Source of the DNA: Pseudomonas sp. NKUCC02_KPG
GTDB taxonomy: Bacteria; Pseudomonadota; Gammaproteobacteria; Pseudomonadales; Pseudomonadaceae
Reading direction: 5' to 3'
DNA length: 64,000 bases
Assembly: GCF_019345465.1 (NCBI RefSeq)
Contig: NZ_JAHKRC010000012.1
Location: 62,001-126,000, forward strand
Under the pieces are notes generated by a model. The model was not told the origin of the DNA. It saw nothing but the letters and a program-made list of their open reading frames with translations, and made no database searches. The stretch's first letter is position 1, and every line of letters starts with the position of its first letter. A program made the translations under genes and the position numbers. Positions 27,171 to 36,252 of the stretch are shown here, one piece after another.

Positions 27171-28904
27171 GTGTTTGCCAATTTGCTCATCATCCTTGCC
27201 TCGTCACTGGTAGTCATTGCACTGTTCCGGCGCCTGAAACTGCCACCGGTGCTGGGTTATTTGTGTGTTGGCCTGTTCGTCGGCCCCACCGCACTGGACT
27301 GGATCAATGACAGCCCGGATCTGCCAGACCTGGCAGAGCTTGGGGTGGTATTCCTGCTGTTCTCCCTGGGGCTGGAGTTCTCACTGCCCAAGATGCTCAA
27401 GCTACGCCGGGTAGTGTTTGGTCTTGGCAGCCTGCAAGTGCTGTGCTCAGCCGTTGCCCTGGGCGGCCTGCTGTATGCGTTTGGCATGAGTCTCAACAGT
27501 GCATTTTTACTGGGCGCCGGGCTCGCCTTGTCGTCCACGGCGATCGTGAGCAAAGAGCTCACCAGCCTGGGAGAAATCTTCAGTCGTCACGGCCAGAACG
27601 CCATCGGCGTACTGCTTTTTCAGGACGTGGTCGCGGTGCTGCTGCTGACCCTGGTGCCGGTATTCGCTGGCAGCAGCGATCAGGCCTGGTACTGGGCCTT
27701 GCCGATAACCTTGGGCAAGACAGTGATTCTGTTTTTCGGGCTTGTGTTTGCCAGCCGCTTTCTGCTGCCGCGCCTGTTCCACGAAGTAGCCGCATCACGC
27801 TCAGCCGAGCTGTTTGTATTGTTGGCGCTGGTGATCGTGCTGCTCACCGCCTGGCTCACTCACCTGCTCGGCCTGTCACCCGCCCTGGGTGCCTTTCTTG
27901 CCGGCATGTTGCTGGGCGAAAGCCACTACCGGCATCAGATTGAAGCCGATATCCGGCCCTTCCGCGACATCTTGCTGGGCCTGTTTTTCGTCAGTATCGG
28001 CATGCTGATTGACCTGCAACTGTTCGTTCACGATGGCTTCCTGATTCTGGGCCTGACACTGGCCCTGATGCTGATCAAGGGCTGCGTGGTTGCACTGCTG
28101 GTCAAGCTGCGCGGCAGTGACGGTGAGACGGCCTGGCGCAGTGGCCTGGCACTGGCCCAGGGCGGCGAGTTCTGCTTCGCACTCATGGCCCAAATGCAGC
28201 TCAACTCGCTCATTCCCCCAGAGATCGCAGGCTACCTGCTGGCAGCCACTTTCTGTTCAATGCTGCTGACGCCTCTGCTGTTAAGGGCTGCACCGAAAAT
28301 TGCTGCCAGCTTGCACCGCCAGTCCTATGAGGAGGCCGAACTGGAAGAAATAGCCGCTCAAAGTGCCGAACTGCACGGGCACGTGGTGATGTGTGGCTAT
28401 GGCCGCGTAGGCCAGTCCATCGGGCGGTTCTTGCGCCGTGAAAACAAGGACTTTGTCGCACTGGACTACGACCCTGACCGCATTCAGGAGGCTACAAAAG
28501 CGGACAACAGCGTGCACTACGGCGACGCCCGTCGCGGGGATTTACTCCGTGCCGTCGGCGTGGATCGGGCGCGACTGCTGGTGATTGCCGTCGACAACAC
28601 CGAGGTCGCCATGTGCGTGCTCAAGGAGGCCCGGCTGATCACACTCGAAGTCCCCATCCTGGTCAGAACCCGCGACGACAGCCAACTGGCTGACCTCAAG
28701 GCTGCCGGTGCGACTGAAGTGGTTCCCGAATTGCTGGAGTCCAGCCTTATGCTCGCCTCCCACGCACTGATCATGCTTGGGCTGCCTGAAAAAACCGTGC
28801 AACGCCGAGTGGATCAAGTGCGTCATGATCGGTATCACTTGCTTGAAGGCTGTTTTGAAAATACAGACTCCCGTGATGCATCCACCCCCCGCGAAAACGA
28901 TTGA
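27171..28904 (+). CDS. CPA2-family cation/proton antiporter with TrkA-N domain (KefB/C-like)
   Basis: 577 residues from the GTG at 27171, which has GGGAAG upstream; an ATG at 27129 lacks a ribosome-binding site. About 12 hydrophobic segments (residues 1-385) form the Na+/H+ exchanger domain. From about residue 404 there is a Rossmann TrkA-N domain (HVVMCGYGRVGQSIGRFL), then KEARLITLEVPILVR. Such proteins export K+ or exchange cations for protons under ligand control. No kefF or kefG partner gene is adjacent. Confidence 0.9.
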   Translation: MFANLLIILASSLVVIALFRRLKLPPVLGYLCVGLFVGPTALDWINDSPDLPDLAELGVVFLLFSLGLEFSLPKMLKLRRVVFGLGSLQVLCSAVALGGLLYAFGMSLNSAFLLGAGLALSSTAIVSKELTSLGEIFSRHGQNAIGVLLFQDVVAVLLLTLVPVFAGSSDQAWYWALPITLGKTVILFFGLVFASRFLLPRLFHEVAASRSAELFVLLALVIVLLTAWLTHLLGLSPALGAFLAGMLLGESHYRHQIEADIRPFRDILLGLFFVSIGMLIDLQLFVHDGFLILGLTLALMLIKGCVVALLVKLRGSDGETAWRSGLALAQGGEFCFALMAQMQLNSLIPPEIAGYLLAATFCSMLLTPLLLRAAPKIAASLHRQSYEEAELEEIAAQSAELHGHVVMCGYGRVGQSIGRFLRRENKDFVALDYDPDRIQEATKADNSVHYGDARRGDLLRAVGVDRARLLVIAVDNTEVAMCVLKEARLITLEVPILVRTRDDSQLADLKAAGATEVVPELLESSLMLASHALIMLGLPEKTVQRRVDQVRHDRYHLLEGCFENTDSRDASTPREND

Positions 28905-29045
28905 TTTAAGCTAAGGTTGGTCCCTGTTCAACACAAACATCTCTTGCCTGCGCCTTGCCAACGATCATGCGAAGGCGCAGAAGCGAGTGAACCTTCGCCG
29001 AAGACCTACACTCGAACGATCAACAAGCCACTAACGGAGTTAATC

Positions 29046-29360
29046 ATGGCCCGCAAAACAGCAAAGAATGCTCAAGAAATACTGATGGCCGATTTCCAGG
29101 CTCTGGTGCTTGACGCCGAACGGCTGCTGGAGCACACCGCTTCCCTGGCCGGGGATCAAGCTGAAGAGCTGCGCGCCCAGATCAAGGACAGCCTGTACAA
29201 AGCCCGTGAAACACTGGAAGAAACCAAGGAATCGTTGAAAGACCGTGGCGAAGCCGCCGTGATCGCCACTGAAGATTACGTTCAGAGCAACCCTTGGCAG
29301 TCCGTTGGTATCGCGGCAGGCGTAGGCTTTTTGATTGGTCTGCTGGCAACGCGGCGCTGA
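29046..29360 (+). CDS. DUF883 (ElaB/YqjD-type) membrane-anchored protein
   Basis: 104 residues: a long amphipathic, coiled-coil-like helix (DFQALVLDAERLLEHTASLA...) and a C-terminal hydrophobic anchor (SVGIAAGVGFLIGLLATRR). E. coli YqjD and ElaB associate with ribosomes at the inner membrane in stationary phase. GGAG precedes ATG 29046. It heads a three-gene unit with YqjE- and YqjK-like proteins. A paralogue lies at 57708-58025. Confidence 0.9.
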   Translation: MARKTAKNAQEILMADFQALVLDAERLLEHTASLAGDQAEELRAQIKDSLYKARETLEETKESLKDRGEAAVIATEDYVQSNPWQSVGIAAGVGFLIGLLATRR

Positions 29361-29361
29361 T

Positions 29362-29736
29362 ATGACAGACGAATCAGGTACCCCCCGTTCCTCACCGCGG
29401 CGCCTGGGTGCCGCGTTTCTGGGTCTGTTGCACAGTCATGTCGAGCTGCTGGGCATTGAGCTGCAAGAGCAGAAGGCGCGCACGGTCAGCCTGTTGTTGT
29501 TTGCCGGCCTGGCACTCGTGTTCGGGCTTCTGCTGTTGATCGGGCTGTCGGCGCTGGTCATGATTTTGCTCTGGGACAGTTACCGCATCCCGGGCATCAT
29601 CGGGCTTTGTCTGTTTTATACGCTGGCCGCTGTTTTTTGCGGGCTGCGCCTCAAAGCCGCGGTGTTCGATGAGTCATCTCCTTTCAACGCCACGCTTGAA
29701 GAGCTGGCCAAAGACCGCGAGCGTTTGCTGCCATGA
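29362..29736 (+). CDS. YqjE-type (phage-holin-like superfamily) inner-membrane protein
   Basis: 124 residues with two adjacent hydrophobic helices (VSLLLFAGLALVFGLLLLIG and IPGIIGLCLFYTLAAVFCGL, about residues 43-65 and 75-98) between charged ends. It matches the YqjE/Phage_holin_3_6 pattern of small membrane proteins next to yqjD; function unknown. The start is one base after the preceding stop, and the end overlaps the next gene by four bases (ATGA), so the three genes are translationally coupled. Confidence 0.85.
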   Translation: MTDESGTPRSSPRRLGAAFLGLLHSHVELLGIELQEQKARTVSLLLFAGLALVFGLLLLIGLSALVMILLWDSYRIPGIIGLCLFYTLAAVFCGLRLKAAVFDESSPFNATLEELAKDRERLLP

Positions 29737-30071
29737 GCCTGCCTGAACTGCCAAAAAACGCCTCACGCCAGGAATTGCGTAAAACACTGATTCGCTTGCG
29801 CATGGAAATGCATCGCCAGGAGATTCGTCATGAATCCCAACAGTTGCTGCAGCCCTTGCAAAAAATGCGCGGGATGACCAGCAACTGGCAGGAAACCCTT
29901 GGAATCAAGCACGCTCCCCTGTGGGGAGTCGGGATTGTGACCTTACTTGGTTTTCTGACAGGCAGAGGCGCCAAAAGTAAAAACGCCGAAGGTGCTTCCC
30001 GCTGGATAGGCCTGACCACAGGTTTGATACCGCTGATCAAGATGGTTATCCAGGCATCGCGCAAGCCTTGA
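29733..30071 (+). CDS. YqjK-like small protein of the DUF883-YqjE unit
   Basis: 112 residues, N-terminal charged helix rich in Arg and Gln (RQELRKTLIRLRMEMHRQEI) and a hydrophobic C-terminal part (APLWGVGIVTLLGFLTGRG). It overlaps the yqjE-type gene by four bases. The position and charge pattern resemble E. coli YqjK, but the similarity is structural rather than clear sequence identity. Probably a peripheral or single-span membrane protein. Function unknown. Confidence 0.75.
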   Translation: MSLPELPKNASRQELRKTLIRLRMEMHRQEIRHESQQLLQPLQKMRGMTSNWQETLGIKHAPLWGVGIVTLLGFLTGRGAKSKNAEGASRWIGLTTGLIPLIKMVIQASRKP

Positions 30072-30178
30072 GCGGCGCAACCACCCTCCTTCATTCTGCA
30101 GGACGGGGCTTGCCCCTCTTGCAGCATCCGGCCTGAAGCGAGAAGCTGCGCCATTAGTCATTAACGGAGCACTGCGCC

Positions 30179-31510
30179 TTGGATTGGCAAACCCTGCTTA
30201 ATCGCGAACGCTTGGGAAAACCTCATCACAGCCCCGAAGAGCTCGGGCGCAGCCCTTTCCACAAAGATCACGACCGGATTATCTTTTCTGGGGCATTTCG
30301 TCGCCTGGGACGCAAGACTCAAGTCCACCCGGTCAACAGTAACGATCATATCCATACCCGCCTCACCCACTCACTCGAAGTCAGCTGTGTCGGTCGTTCA
30401 CTGGGCATGCGCGTGGGTGAAACAATCCGTAGCGCCTTGCCTGAATGGTGCGATCCGGCCGACCTGGGCATGGTGGTGCAATCGGCCTGCCTGGCCCATG
30501 ACATTGGCAACCCGCCCTTCGGTCACTCCGGAGAGGATGCCATTCGCAACTGGTTTGAACAGGCAGCCAAACGTGGCTGGCTGGACGACATGAGTGACGT
30601 TGAGCGCAATGATTTCTTGAGTTTCGAAGGCAACGCCCAGGGTTTTCGCGTGCTGACGCAGCTGGAATATCACCAGTTTGATGGCGGTACGCGCCTGACC
30701 CACGCAACGCTGGGCACCTTCCTCAAGTACCCCTGGACTGCGCGCCACGCTGACTCGCTGGGTTACAAGAAGCACAAGTTCGGGTGCTACCAGAGCGAGC
30801 TGCACCTGCTCGAAGGAATCGCTCAAAAACTGGGCCTGCCCCAGATAGAAGACCAGCGTTGGGCGCGCCATCCGTTGGTCTACCTGATGGAGGCGGCCGA
30901 TGACATTTGCTACGCGCTGATCGACCTTGAAGATGGCCTGGAGATGGACCTGCTGCAGTACGCTGAAGTCGAGTCCCTGCTGTTGGATCTGGTGGGTGAT
31001 GACTTGCCTGAAACCTACCGCCTGCTGGGCCCCGGTGATTCCCGGCGACGCAAGCTGGCCATACTGCGTGGCAAGGCAATCGAGCATCTGACCAACGCTG
31101 CCGCCCAGGCCTTTGTCGAGCAGCAGGATGCGCTGCTGGCAGGCACTCTGCCGGGGGACCTGGTCGAGCACATGCACGGCCCGGCCAAGCGCTGTGTACT
31201 GGATGCCAAGGACATGGCGCGCAAGAAAATCTTTCAGGACAAACGCAAGACCCTGCATGAAATCGGCGCCTATACCTCTCTGGAAATCCTGCTCAATGCC
31301 TTTTGTGGCGCTGCACTGGAGCAGCATGGAGGACGAGTCCCATCATTCAAAAATCGTCGCATTCTCGACTTGTTGGGCAATAACGCACCCGATCCGCACT
31401 GGCCACTCCATCGCTCTTTCATGCGCATCATCGATTTTATCGCCGGTATGACCGATAGCTATGCCACCGAAATGGCACGGGCAATGACGGGCCAATCCAG
31501 CCCGGGCTGA
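30179..31510 (+). CDS. dgt: dGTPase-like deoxyribonucleoside triphosphohydrolase
   Basis: HD-domain enzyme that hydrolyses dNTPs to nucleosides and triphosphate. 443 residues, with the HD motif set IHTRLTHSLEV, CLAHDIGNPPFGHSGEDAI and MEAADDICYALIDLED. The reading frame starts with TTG at 30179 and GGAG lies nine bases upstream; the protein then begins MDWQTLLNRERLGKP, matching pseudomonad homologues as I recall them. It precedes the EvgA/EvgS-type pair as in P. aeruginosa. Confidence 0.92.
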   Translation: MDWQTLLNRERLGKPHHSPEELGRSPFHKDHDRIIFSGAFRRLGRKTQVHPVNSNDHIHTRLTHSLEVSCVGRSLGMRVGETIRSALPEWCDPADLGMVVQSACLAHDIGNPPFGHSGEDAIRNWFEQAAKRGWLDDMSDVERNDFLSFEGNAQGFRVLTQLEYHQFDGGTRLTHATLGTFLKYPWTARHADSLGYKKHKFGCYQSELHLLEGIAQKLGLPQIEDQRWARHPLVYLMEAADDICYALIDLEDGLEMDLLQYAEVESLLLDLVGDDLPETYRLLGPGDSRRRKLAILRGKAIEHLTNAAAQAFVEQQDALLAGTLPGDLVEHMHGPAKRCVLDAKDMARKKIFQDKRKTLHEIGAYTSLEILLNAFCGAALEQHGGRVPSFKNRRILDLLGNNAPDPHWPLHRSFMRIIDFIAGMTDSYATEMARAMTGQSSPG

Positions 31511-31671
31511 TACTTGTTGCCCGCCCTTTTACAAAGGGAGGGCATTCATCCTTCCGGACTGATCGTTTCTGCCGCCTGCAGGCGCCCATAAACTTTCAGC
31601 CCAATCAAAAAAACAACAACCCGAATATAAGAAACACACATAAAACGTTATGTAGACACAAAGAAGCTATA

Positions 31672-31688
31672 CGTAGGACTATTCCCAT
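31672..31688 (+). promoter_or_regulatory. Repeated regulatory motif, copy 1
   Basis: CGTAGGACTATTCCCAT. It contains the inverted pair GGA...TCC and resembles the TGTAGGA part of EvgA-type binding sites. Candidate response-regulator site, inferred from repetition and position only. Confidence 0.5.
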
Positions 31689-31789
31689 GAAAGTGCAAAC
31701 TTCTTAACCAACACTTTAAACTCACGACTCCAAATACGACTAAAACGCTCCACCATTTCAAACAAAGCGTGAGTCCACGCCTGATTTAT

Positions 31790-31819
31790 CGTAGGAAAAT
31801 TCCCATACTACGCTTGTAG
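31790..31819 (+). promoter_or_regulatory. Repeated regulatory motif, copy 2, with adjoining palindrome
   Basis: CGTAGGAAAATTCCCAT (31790-31806) differs from copy 1 at two positions in the spacer and has a near-palindromic GGAAAATTCC core. Immediately after it, CTACGCTTGTAG (31808-31819) is a 4-bp inverted repeat with the same TAG/CTA words. It lies about 80 bp before the regulator start, a plausible autoregulatory position. Confidence 0.5.
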
Positions 31820-31898
31820 GCATATCGATTCGTGCTCACGCTCTTATATCTGAGCTAAGGTGCGCGCTTTCTATGAATTAGTTTATGGGAGCGTTAAT

Positions 31899-32525
31899 AT
31901 GAACACCGTTTTTATTGTCGACGACCATCCGGTTATCCGGCTGGCCATTCGGATGTTGTTAGAACATGAAGGTTATGAAATAGTCGGAGAAACCGACAAT
32001 GGCGTAGATGCAATGCAAATGATCCGGGAATGCGTACCAGACCTGATAATTCTCGATATCAGCATTCCCAAACTCGATGGCCTGGAAGTGTTATCACGGT
32101 TCAACACAATGAATTCAACACTTAAGACACTGGTCCTTACAGCTCAGTCCCCCAAGCTTTTTGCCATGCGCTGCATGCAATCCGGTGCTGCGGGCTACGT
32201 GTGCAAGCAAGAGGAACTGAGTGAACTTGTCAGTGCAATAAAAGCTGTATTTTCCGGCTACAATTACTTCCCAAGCCAAGCATTGACTCCTGAAAAAAAT
32301 GAAACTGACAACTTCTCCGAAATTGAGCTTTTCAAACAAGTTAACGATCGGGAGCTCATGGTTCTAAAATTGTTTGCACAAGGTAAAACAAACAAGGAAA
32401 TCGCCACCGGCATGTTCCTCAGCAACAAAACGGTGAGCACTTACAAAAAAAGGCTCATGCAAAAATTAAAAGCCAATTCTCTCGTAGACCTTATCGAACT
32501 GGCCAAACGTAACGCCCTGGTGTGA
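31899..32525 (+). CDS. NarL/FixJ-type response regulator, EvgA/BvgA-like (probable RocA2)
   Basis: 208 residues. The N-terminal receiver has VFIVDDHPVIR and the phospho-acceptor Asp53 in LIILDISIPKLDG, Thr in VLTAQSP and Lys in YVCKQEE. The C-terminal LuxR-type helix-turn-helix is NDRELMVLKLFAQGKTNKEI ... NKTVSTYKKRL (about 147-205). GGGAG lies eight bases before ATG 31899. It overlaps the following sensor gene region by a few bases at most. Position beside dgt matches rocA2 of P. aeruginosa from memory; there RocA2 influences fimbrial and efflux genes. Gene identity is inferred, family certain. Confidence 0.92.
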   Translation: MNTVFIVDDHPVIRLAIRMLLEHEGYEIVGETDNGVDAMQMIRECVPDLIILDISIPKLDGLEVLSRFNTMNSTLKTLVLTAQSPKLFAMRCMQSGAAGYVCKQEELSELVSAIKAVFSGYNYFPSQALTPEKNETDNFSEIELFKQVNDRELMVLKLFAQGKTNKEIATGMFLSNKTVSTYKKRLMQKLKANSLVDLIELAKRNALV

Positions 32526-32533
32526 GAAATAGG

Positions 32534-35500
32534 ATGCCCACGCGGTTAAACAAGTATTTATCACTGTTCGCAGGGTTGATCCTGTGTACATCAGTGTTCG
32601 CCGAGCCACCCCGCACTGAAACCTTTTCATTGCTCAGCCGCTCGGGCTCCTATCAGATGGACGTCCCGCTGAATAAAGCACAGCGCTATTGGCTACAGAA
32701 CAACCCCGAACTTCTGGTGGGTACCTCCACCGCAGACTACCCGCCCTTCGACATAACCGACAGCGGTCAGGACTACGAAGGTTTCACCGCCGATTACGTT
32801 GGCATTCTGGCCAAAGCCCTCAACGTTTCGATAAAAGTTCAGCGTTTTGCCTCCAGAGACGCTGCCATCAAGGCACTTGAAGAGGGACGGATCGACCTGC
32901 TCGGCACTTCAAATGGCTTCGAAGCCGCCAACCAGAACCTGTTGCTTTCCACTCCATACGCCATCGATCAGTCCGTACTGGTCACCCGGGAGGGAGAAAC
33001 TCGCTCGCTCTCCCAAGGACTGGCAGGCTTGCGCCTGAGCATGGTCTACCACTACTTGCCACTCAATGAGGTCAAGGCGCTTTACCCCAAGGCAATCATT
33101 CAGTCTTACCCTTCCTATCAAAACGCCATAAACGCTGTGGCTTTCGATCAGGCCGATGTGTTTCTGGGGGATACGGTATCGACCCACTACATGATCAACA
33201 AGGGGTATCTGAAGAACATCAAAATGGCCAATTTTGGCAAGCACGAGGCCCACGGTTTCAGTTTTGCCGTACGCCGTGACAACCTGGAACTGCTCGACAT
33301 CATCAATGCCACACTCAAGGCCGTGCCCAACAGTGAACAAGAAAGCATTGCCAAACGCTGGAGCGCAGGCAGTGACATTTTACTCTCCGATCAAAAACTG
33401 CAACTGACAAAGCTGGAAGAACGCTGGCTGGCTCAGCACCCGGTGGTCAAGGTAGTCGTCAACGAGACCCTGGTGCCACTGACTTTCTTTAACGCCAACG
33501 GGAATTTCAGAGGCATTACTGCCGATCTGCTGGAGATGATTCGCTTGCGCACAGGGCTGCGCTTCGAGATACAGCGCGCACAGAGCTTCAGATCCATGAT
33601 CCGGATGATCAATCAACACGAAGTCGACATCATCGCCGCCATCAGCCCGTCGGTATCCCGGGAGGACACCCTCAACTTCAGTCGTCCCTACCTCGTAAAC
33701 TCATTTGTCCTGCTCACAGCAAAAAGCTATGAACAACCCGCAAGCCTTGAGCAGCTGTCGGGTAAAAAACTGGCCTTGACCCAAGGCAACCCACTGACAG
33801 AATACCTGCGCAGTGAATACCCACAGATAAACCTGATTGAAACCGAGGATATCCATGGCGCCACAGAACTTCTGGCCGAAGGCCAAGTGCAAGGTGCGGT
33901 CAGCACTCTGGTGATTGCCAATTATTTGCTGGGTTCCGAGCTGTTTCAGGACCGTTTGCAAATCAGCGCCACCATCGGCACCCAGCCCGCCACTTTTTCC
34001 CTTGCTACGGCACGAGATGCCACCGAGCTGGGCTCAATCCTCAACAAGGCACTGTTGAGCATTGCTCCAGATGAGCTGGGCATTATCAACAGCCGCTGGC
34101 GTGGGTACATTCCGGCATCGGACAGTTACTGGCGCAATTATCACCGCCTGATCTACCAGATCATCATTGGCACAAGCCTTTTACTGCTGCTGTCACTGGT
34201 CTGGAATGCCTATATGCGGCGTCAGATCCGCCAACGAAAAATGGCTGAACGTGCACTCAGTGATCAGTTCGAGTTCATGCGGGCGCTGGTCGATGGCACG
34301 CCTCACCCAATTTATGTGCGTGATCGAGAAGGCATTCTTAAAACCTGTAACAACAGCTATCTGGAAGCTTTTTCAGCCAAGCGAGAAGAAATCATAGGCA
34401 AGACGGTGATGCAAACCTGCAGCCTCTTGAACAACACGTATGAAGCCCATGATTATCAGGCCGACTACTTGCGGGTCATGAGTGAAGGCACACCGCTTAT
34501 CGTTGATCGGCCACTGAATATTGGCGACAAAACGTTCACCATCTACCACTGGATCCTTCCTTATCGGGATTCGCTGGGTGAGGTTCAGGGCATTATCGGA
34601 GGCTGGATTGATATCAGTGAACGTCGCCAGCTCCTGGATGAACTTCGCGCTGCCAAAGAGCTGGCCGATGACGCCAACCGGGCCAAAAGCACCTTCCTGG
34701 CAACCATGAGCCACGAGATTCGCACACCCATGAACGCTGTGATCGGTTTGCTTGAACTTACCTTGAAGCGTGCCGACCAGGGACATCTGGACCGTCCCTC
34801 CATTGAGGTTGCCTACAATTCGGCCAAGGACCTGCTGGAACTGATCGGCGATATTCTCGATATTGCCCGAATCGAATCCGGACGGCTGAATCTGTCCCCT
34901 GAACGCGTCAACCTGCGCAGTCTTGCCAATTCAGTGATCAGGGTCTTTGATGGCCTGGCCCGGCAAAAAAGCCTGACCCTTTCCCTGATATTCAATCCCG
35001 AAGACAACGCCCCCGATGTACTGATCGACCCACTTCGATTCAAGCAAATCCTGACCAACCTGATCAGCAATGCAATCAAATTCACCCAACATGGCCAGGT
35101 AACCCTCGAACTCAACTTGCTACCCACCCACACTGCTGATCAGGTTGAACTCAAGTTGAGTGTCAAAGACACAGGCATCGGCATCAGCAAGGGCGATCAG
35201 GCGCGCCTGTTTGAACCCTTCGCACAAGTGGAAAACAGCGGGCAGCTCGCCCTCAACGGCGCAGGTCTCGGTCTGGTGATTTGCCGCAGCCTGTGCGAAA
35301 TGATGGGCGGCAGTCTAGAACTGTGCAGCCAACCCCAAGTAGGAACCCTGGTTCAAATAACACTCAAGGTTCCAGCCCTGGCCCCCTCCCCGATGGTTGC
35401 GACGCAAGAGCCAGCAATCAATCCGGCGGCTCGCCAACTTAACATTCTGGTGGTCGATGACCATCCCGCCAATCGGTTGTTGATGTGCCAGCAACTGGGG

Positions 35501-36157
35501 TTTTTAGGGCATCGTTTTGCCACAGAACACGATGGTGCATCTGGACTGGAAACCTGGAAAAAGGGTGCATTCGATCTGGTCATTACTGACTGCAACATGC
35601 CTGTCATGAACGGTTATGACCTGACTCGAGCCATACGCCAGCATGAGCGGACGCTACAACAACCACCCTGTACGGTGCTGGGGTTTACTGCAAATGCCCA
35701 ACCTGAAGAGCGCCAGCGCTGCGAGCAGGCCGGGATGGACGACTGCCTGTTCAAACCCATCAGCCTGACCCTGCTGAGCCAACGAATAACTACCCTTGAG
35801 CCCCTCTACCCTTGCTCGCAGGTGTTCAACGTTGAATGCCTCTATTCACTTTCCGGACATAACACCGCACAGACCCAACGCTTGCTGGAAGAACTGATAC
35901 GCAGTAACCGGCAGGATCTCAAAGCGTTGCTTGAGATTCCTGACAACGGGGAGTTGCAAACATTTGGCGACATTGCTCACCGGATAAAAGGCGCGGCCCG
36001 CATTGTGGGAGCCAATACCCTGATCACGCAGTGTGAAGCGCTGGAACAGGCAAACCGGGCAAACCTCACCCAAGCTCGCAATCGGGTACAAGGCGCCATG
36101 CAGGAACTCGAACAGGCGTTGACCCGGCAACTTGAAAAGCTGGCTAACAACACCTGA
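32534..36157 (+). CDS. Unorthodox hybrid sensor kinase, EvgS/BvgS type (probable RocS2)
   Basis: 1207 residues from ATG 32534; an in-frame GTG at 32522 overlaps the regulator stop and is the alternative. Order: signal peptide (1-24), two periplasmic SBP_bac_3 Venus-flytrap domains (about 50-265 and 295-505), a transmembrane segment (IIIGTSLLLLLSLVWNAYM, about 540-560), PAS (about 580-695), HisKA with His727 (MSHEIRTPMNAVIG), HATPase (NAIKFT, GLGLVICRSL), receiver with Asp1019 (VITDCNMPVMNGY) and Hpt with His1149 (AHRIKGAARIVG). This is a complete His-Asp-His relay whose last Asp should be Asp53 of the preceding regulator. The ligand is unknown; SBP_bac_3 domains usually sense small molecules or redox state. 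Confidence 0.93.
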   Translation: MPTRLNKYLSLFAGLILCTSVFAEPPRTETFSLLSRSGSYQMDVPLNKAQRYWLQNNPELLVGTSTADYPPFDITDSGQDYEGFTADYVGILAKALNVSIKVQRFASRDAAIKALEEGRIDLLGTSNGFEAANQNLLLSTPYAIDQSVLVTREGETRSLSQGLAGLRLSMVYHYLPLNEVKALYPKAIIQSYPSYQNAINAVAFDQADVFLGDTVSTHYMINKGYLKNIKMANFGKHEAHGFSFAVRRDNLELLDIINATLKAVPNSEQESIAKRWSAGSDILLSDQKLQLTKLEERWLAQHPVVKVVVNETLVPLTFFNANGNFRGITADLLEMIRLRTGLRFEIQRAQSFRSMIRMINQHEVDIIAAISPSVSREDTLNFSRPYLVNSFVLLTAKSYEQPASLEQLSGKKLALTQGNPLTEYLRSEYPQINLIETEDIHGATELLAEGQVQGAVSTLVIANYLLGSELFQDRLQISATIGTQPATFSLATARDATELGSILNKALLSIAPDELGIINSRWRGYIPASDSYWRNYHRLIYQIIIGTSLLLLLSLVWNAYMRRQIRQRKMAERALSDQFEFMRALVDGTPHPIYVRDREGILKTCNNSYLEAFSAKREEIIGKTVMQTCSLLNNTYEAHDYQADYLRVMSEGTPLIVDRPLNIGDKTFTIYHWILPYRDSLGEVQGIIGGWIDISERRQLLDELRAAKELADDANRAKSTFLATMSHEIRTPMNAVIGLLELTLKRADQGHLDRPSIEVAYNSAKDLLELIGDILDIARIESGRLNLSPERVNLRSLANSVIRVFDGLARQKSLTLSLIFNPEDNAPDVLIDPLRFKQILTNLISNAIKFTQHGQVTLELNLLPTHTADQVELKLSVKDTGIGISKGDQARLFEPFAQVENSGQLALNGAGLGLVICRSLCEMMGGSLELCSQPQVGTLVQITLKVPALAPSPMVATQEPAINPAARQLNILVVDDHPANRLLMCQQLGFLGHRFATEHDGASGLETWKKGAFDLVITDCNMPVMNGYDLTRAIRQHERTLQQPPCTVLGFTANAQPEERQRCEQAGMDDCLFKPISLTLLSQRITTLEPLYPCSQVFNVECLYSLSGHNTAQTQRLLEELIRSNRQDLKALLEIPDNGELQTFGDIAHRIKGAARIVGANTLITQCEALEQANRANLTQARNRVQGAMQELEQALTRQLEKLANNT

Positions 36158-36252
36158 ACCGCCGGCTGAACCGGACCAAGGAATGAGCAATTTGGCCCGG
36201 TTTTACTATGCTTACATGCACCAGCAAGCTTTTGTCTGCGGAGAAAACGCTC

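Larger units (their letters stand above)
31511..31898 (+). other. AT-rich intergenic region upstream of the response-regulator gene
   Basis: 388 bp without a gene and clearly richer in A and T than its surroundings. It holds two copies of CGTAGGA-N4-TTCCCAT (17 bp each, 118 bp apart) and a CTACGCTTGTAG palindrome, listed separately, and probably the promoter of the two-component genes. The first 50 bp after dgt contain CCCGCCCTTTTACAAAGGGAGGGC (31520-31543), a possible weak hairpin without a T-run. Confidence 0.6.

Noticed and set aside
31511..31898. Possible small RNA or small gene in the AT-rich region
   Set aside because: No terminator with T-run, no start with ribosome-binding site and no conserved frame; treated as leader region.
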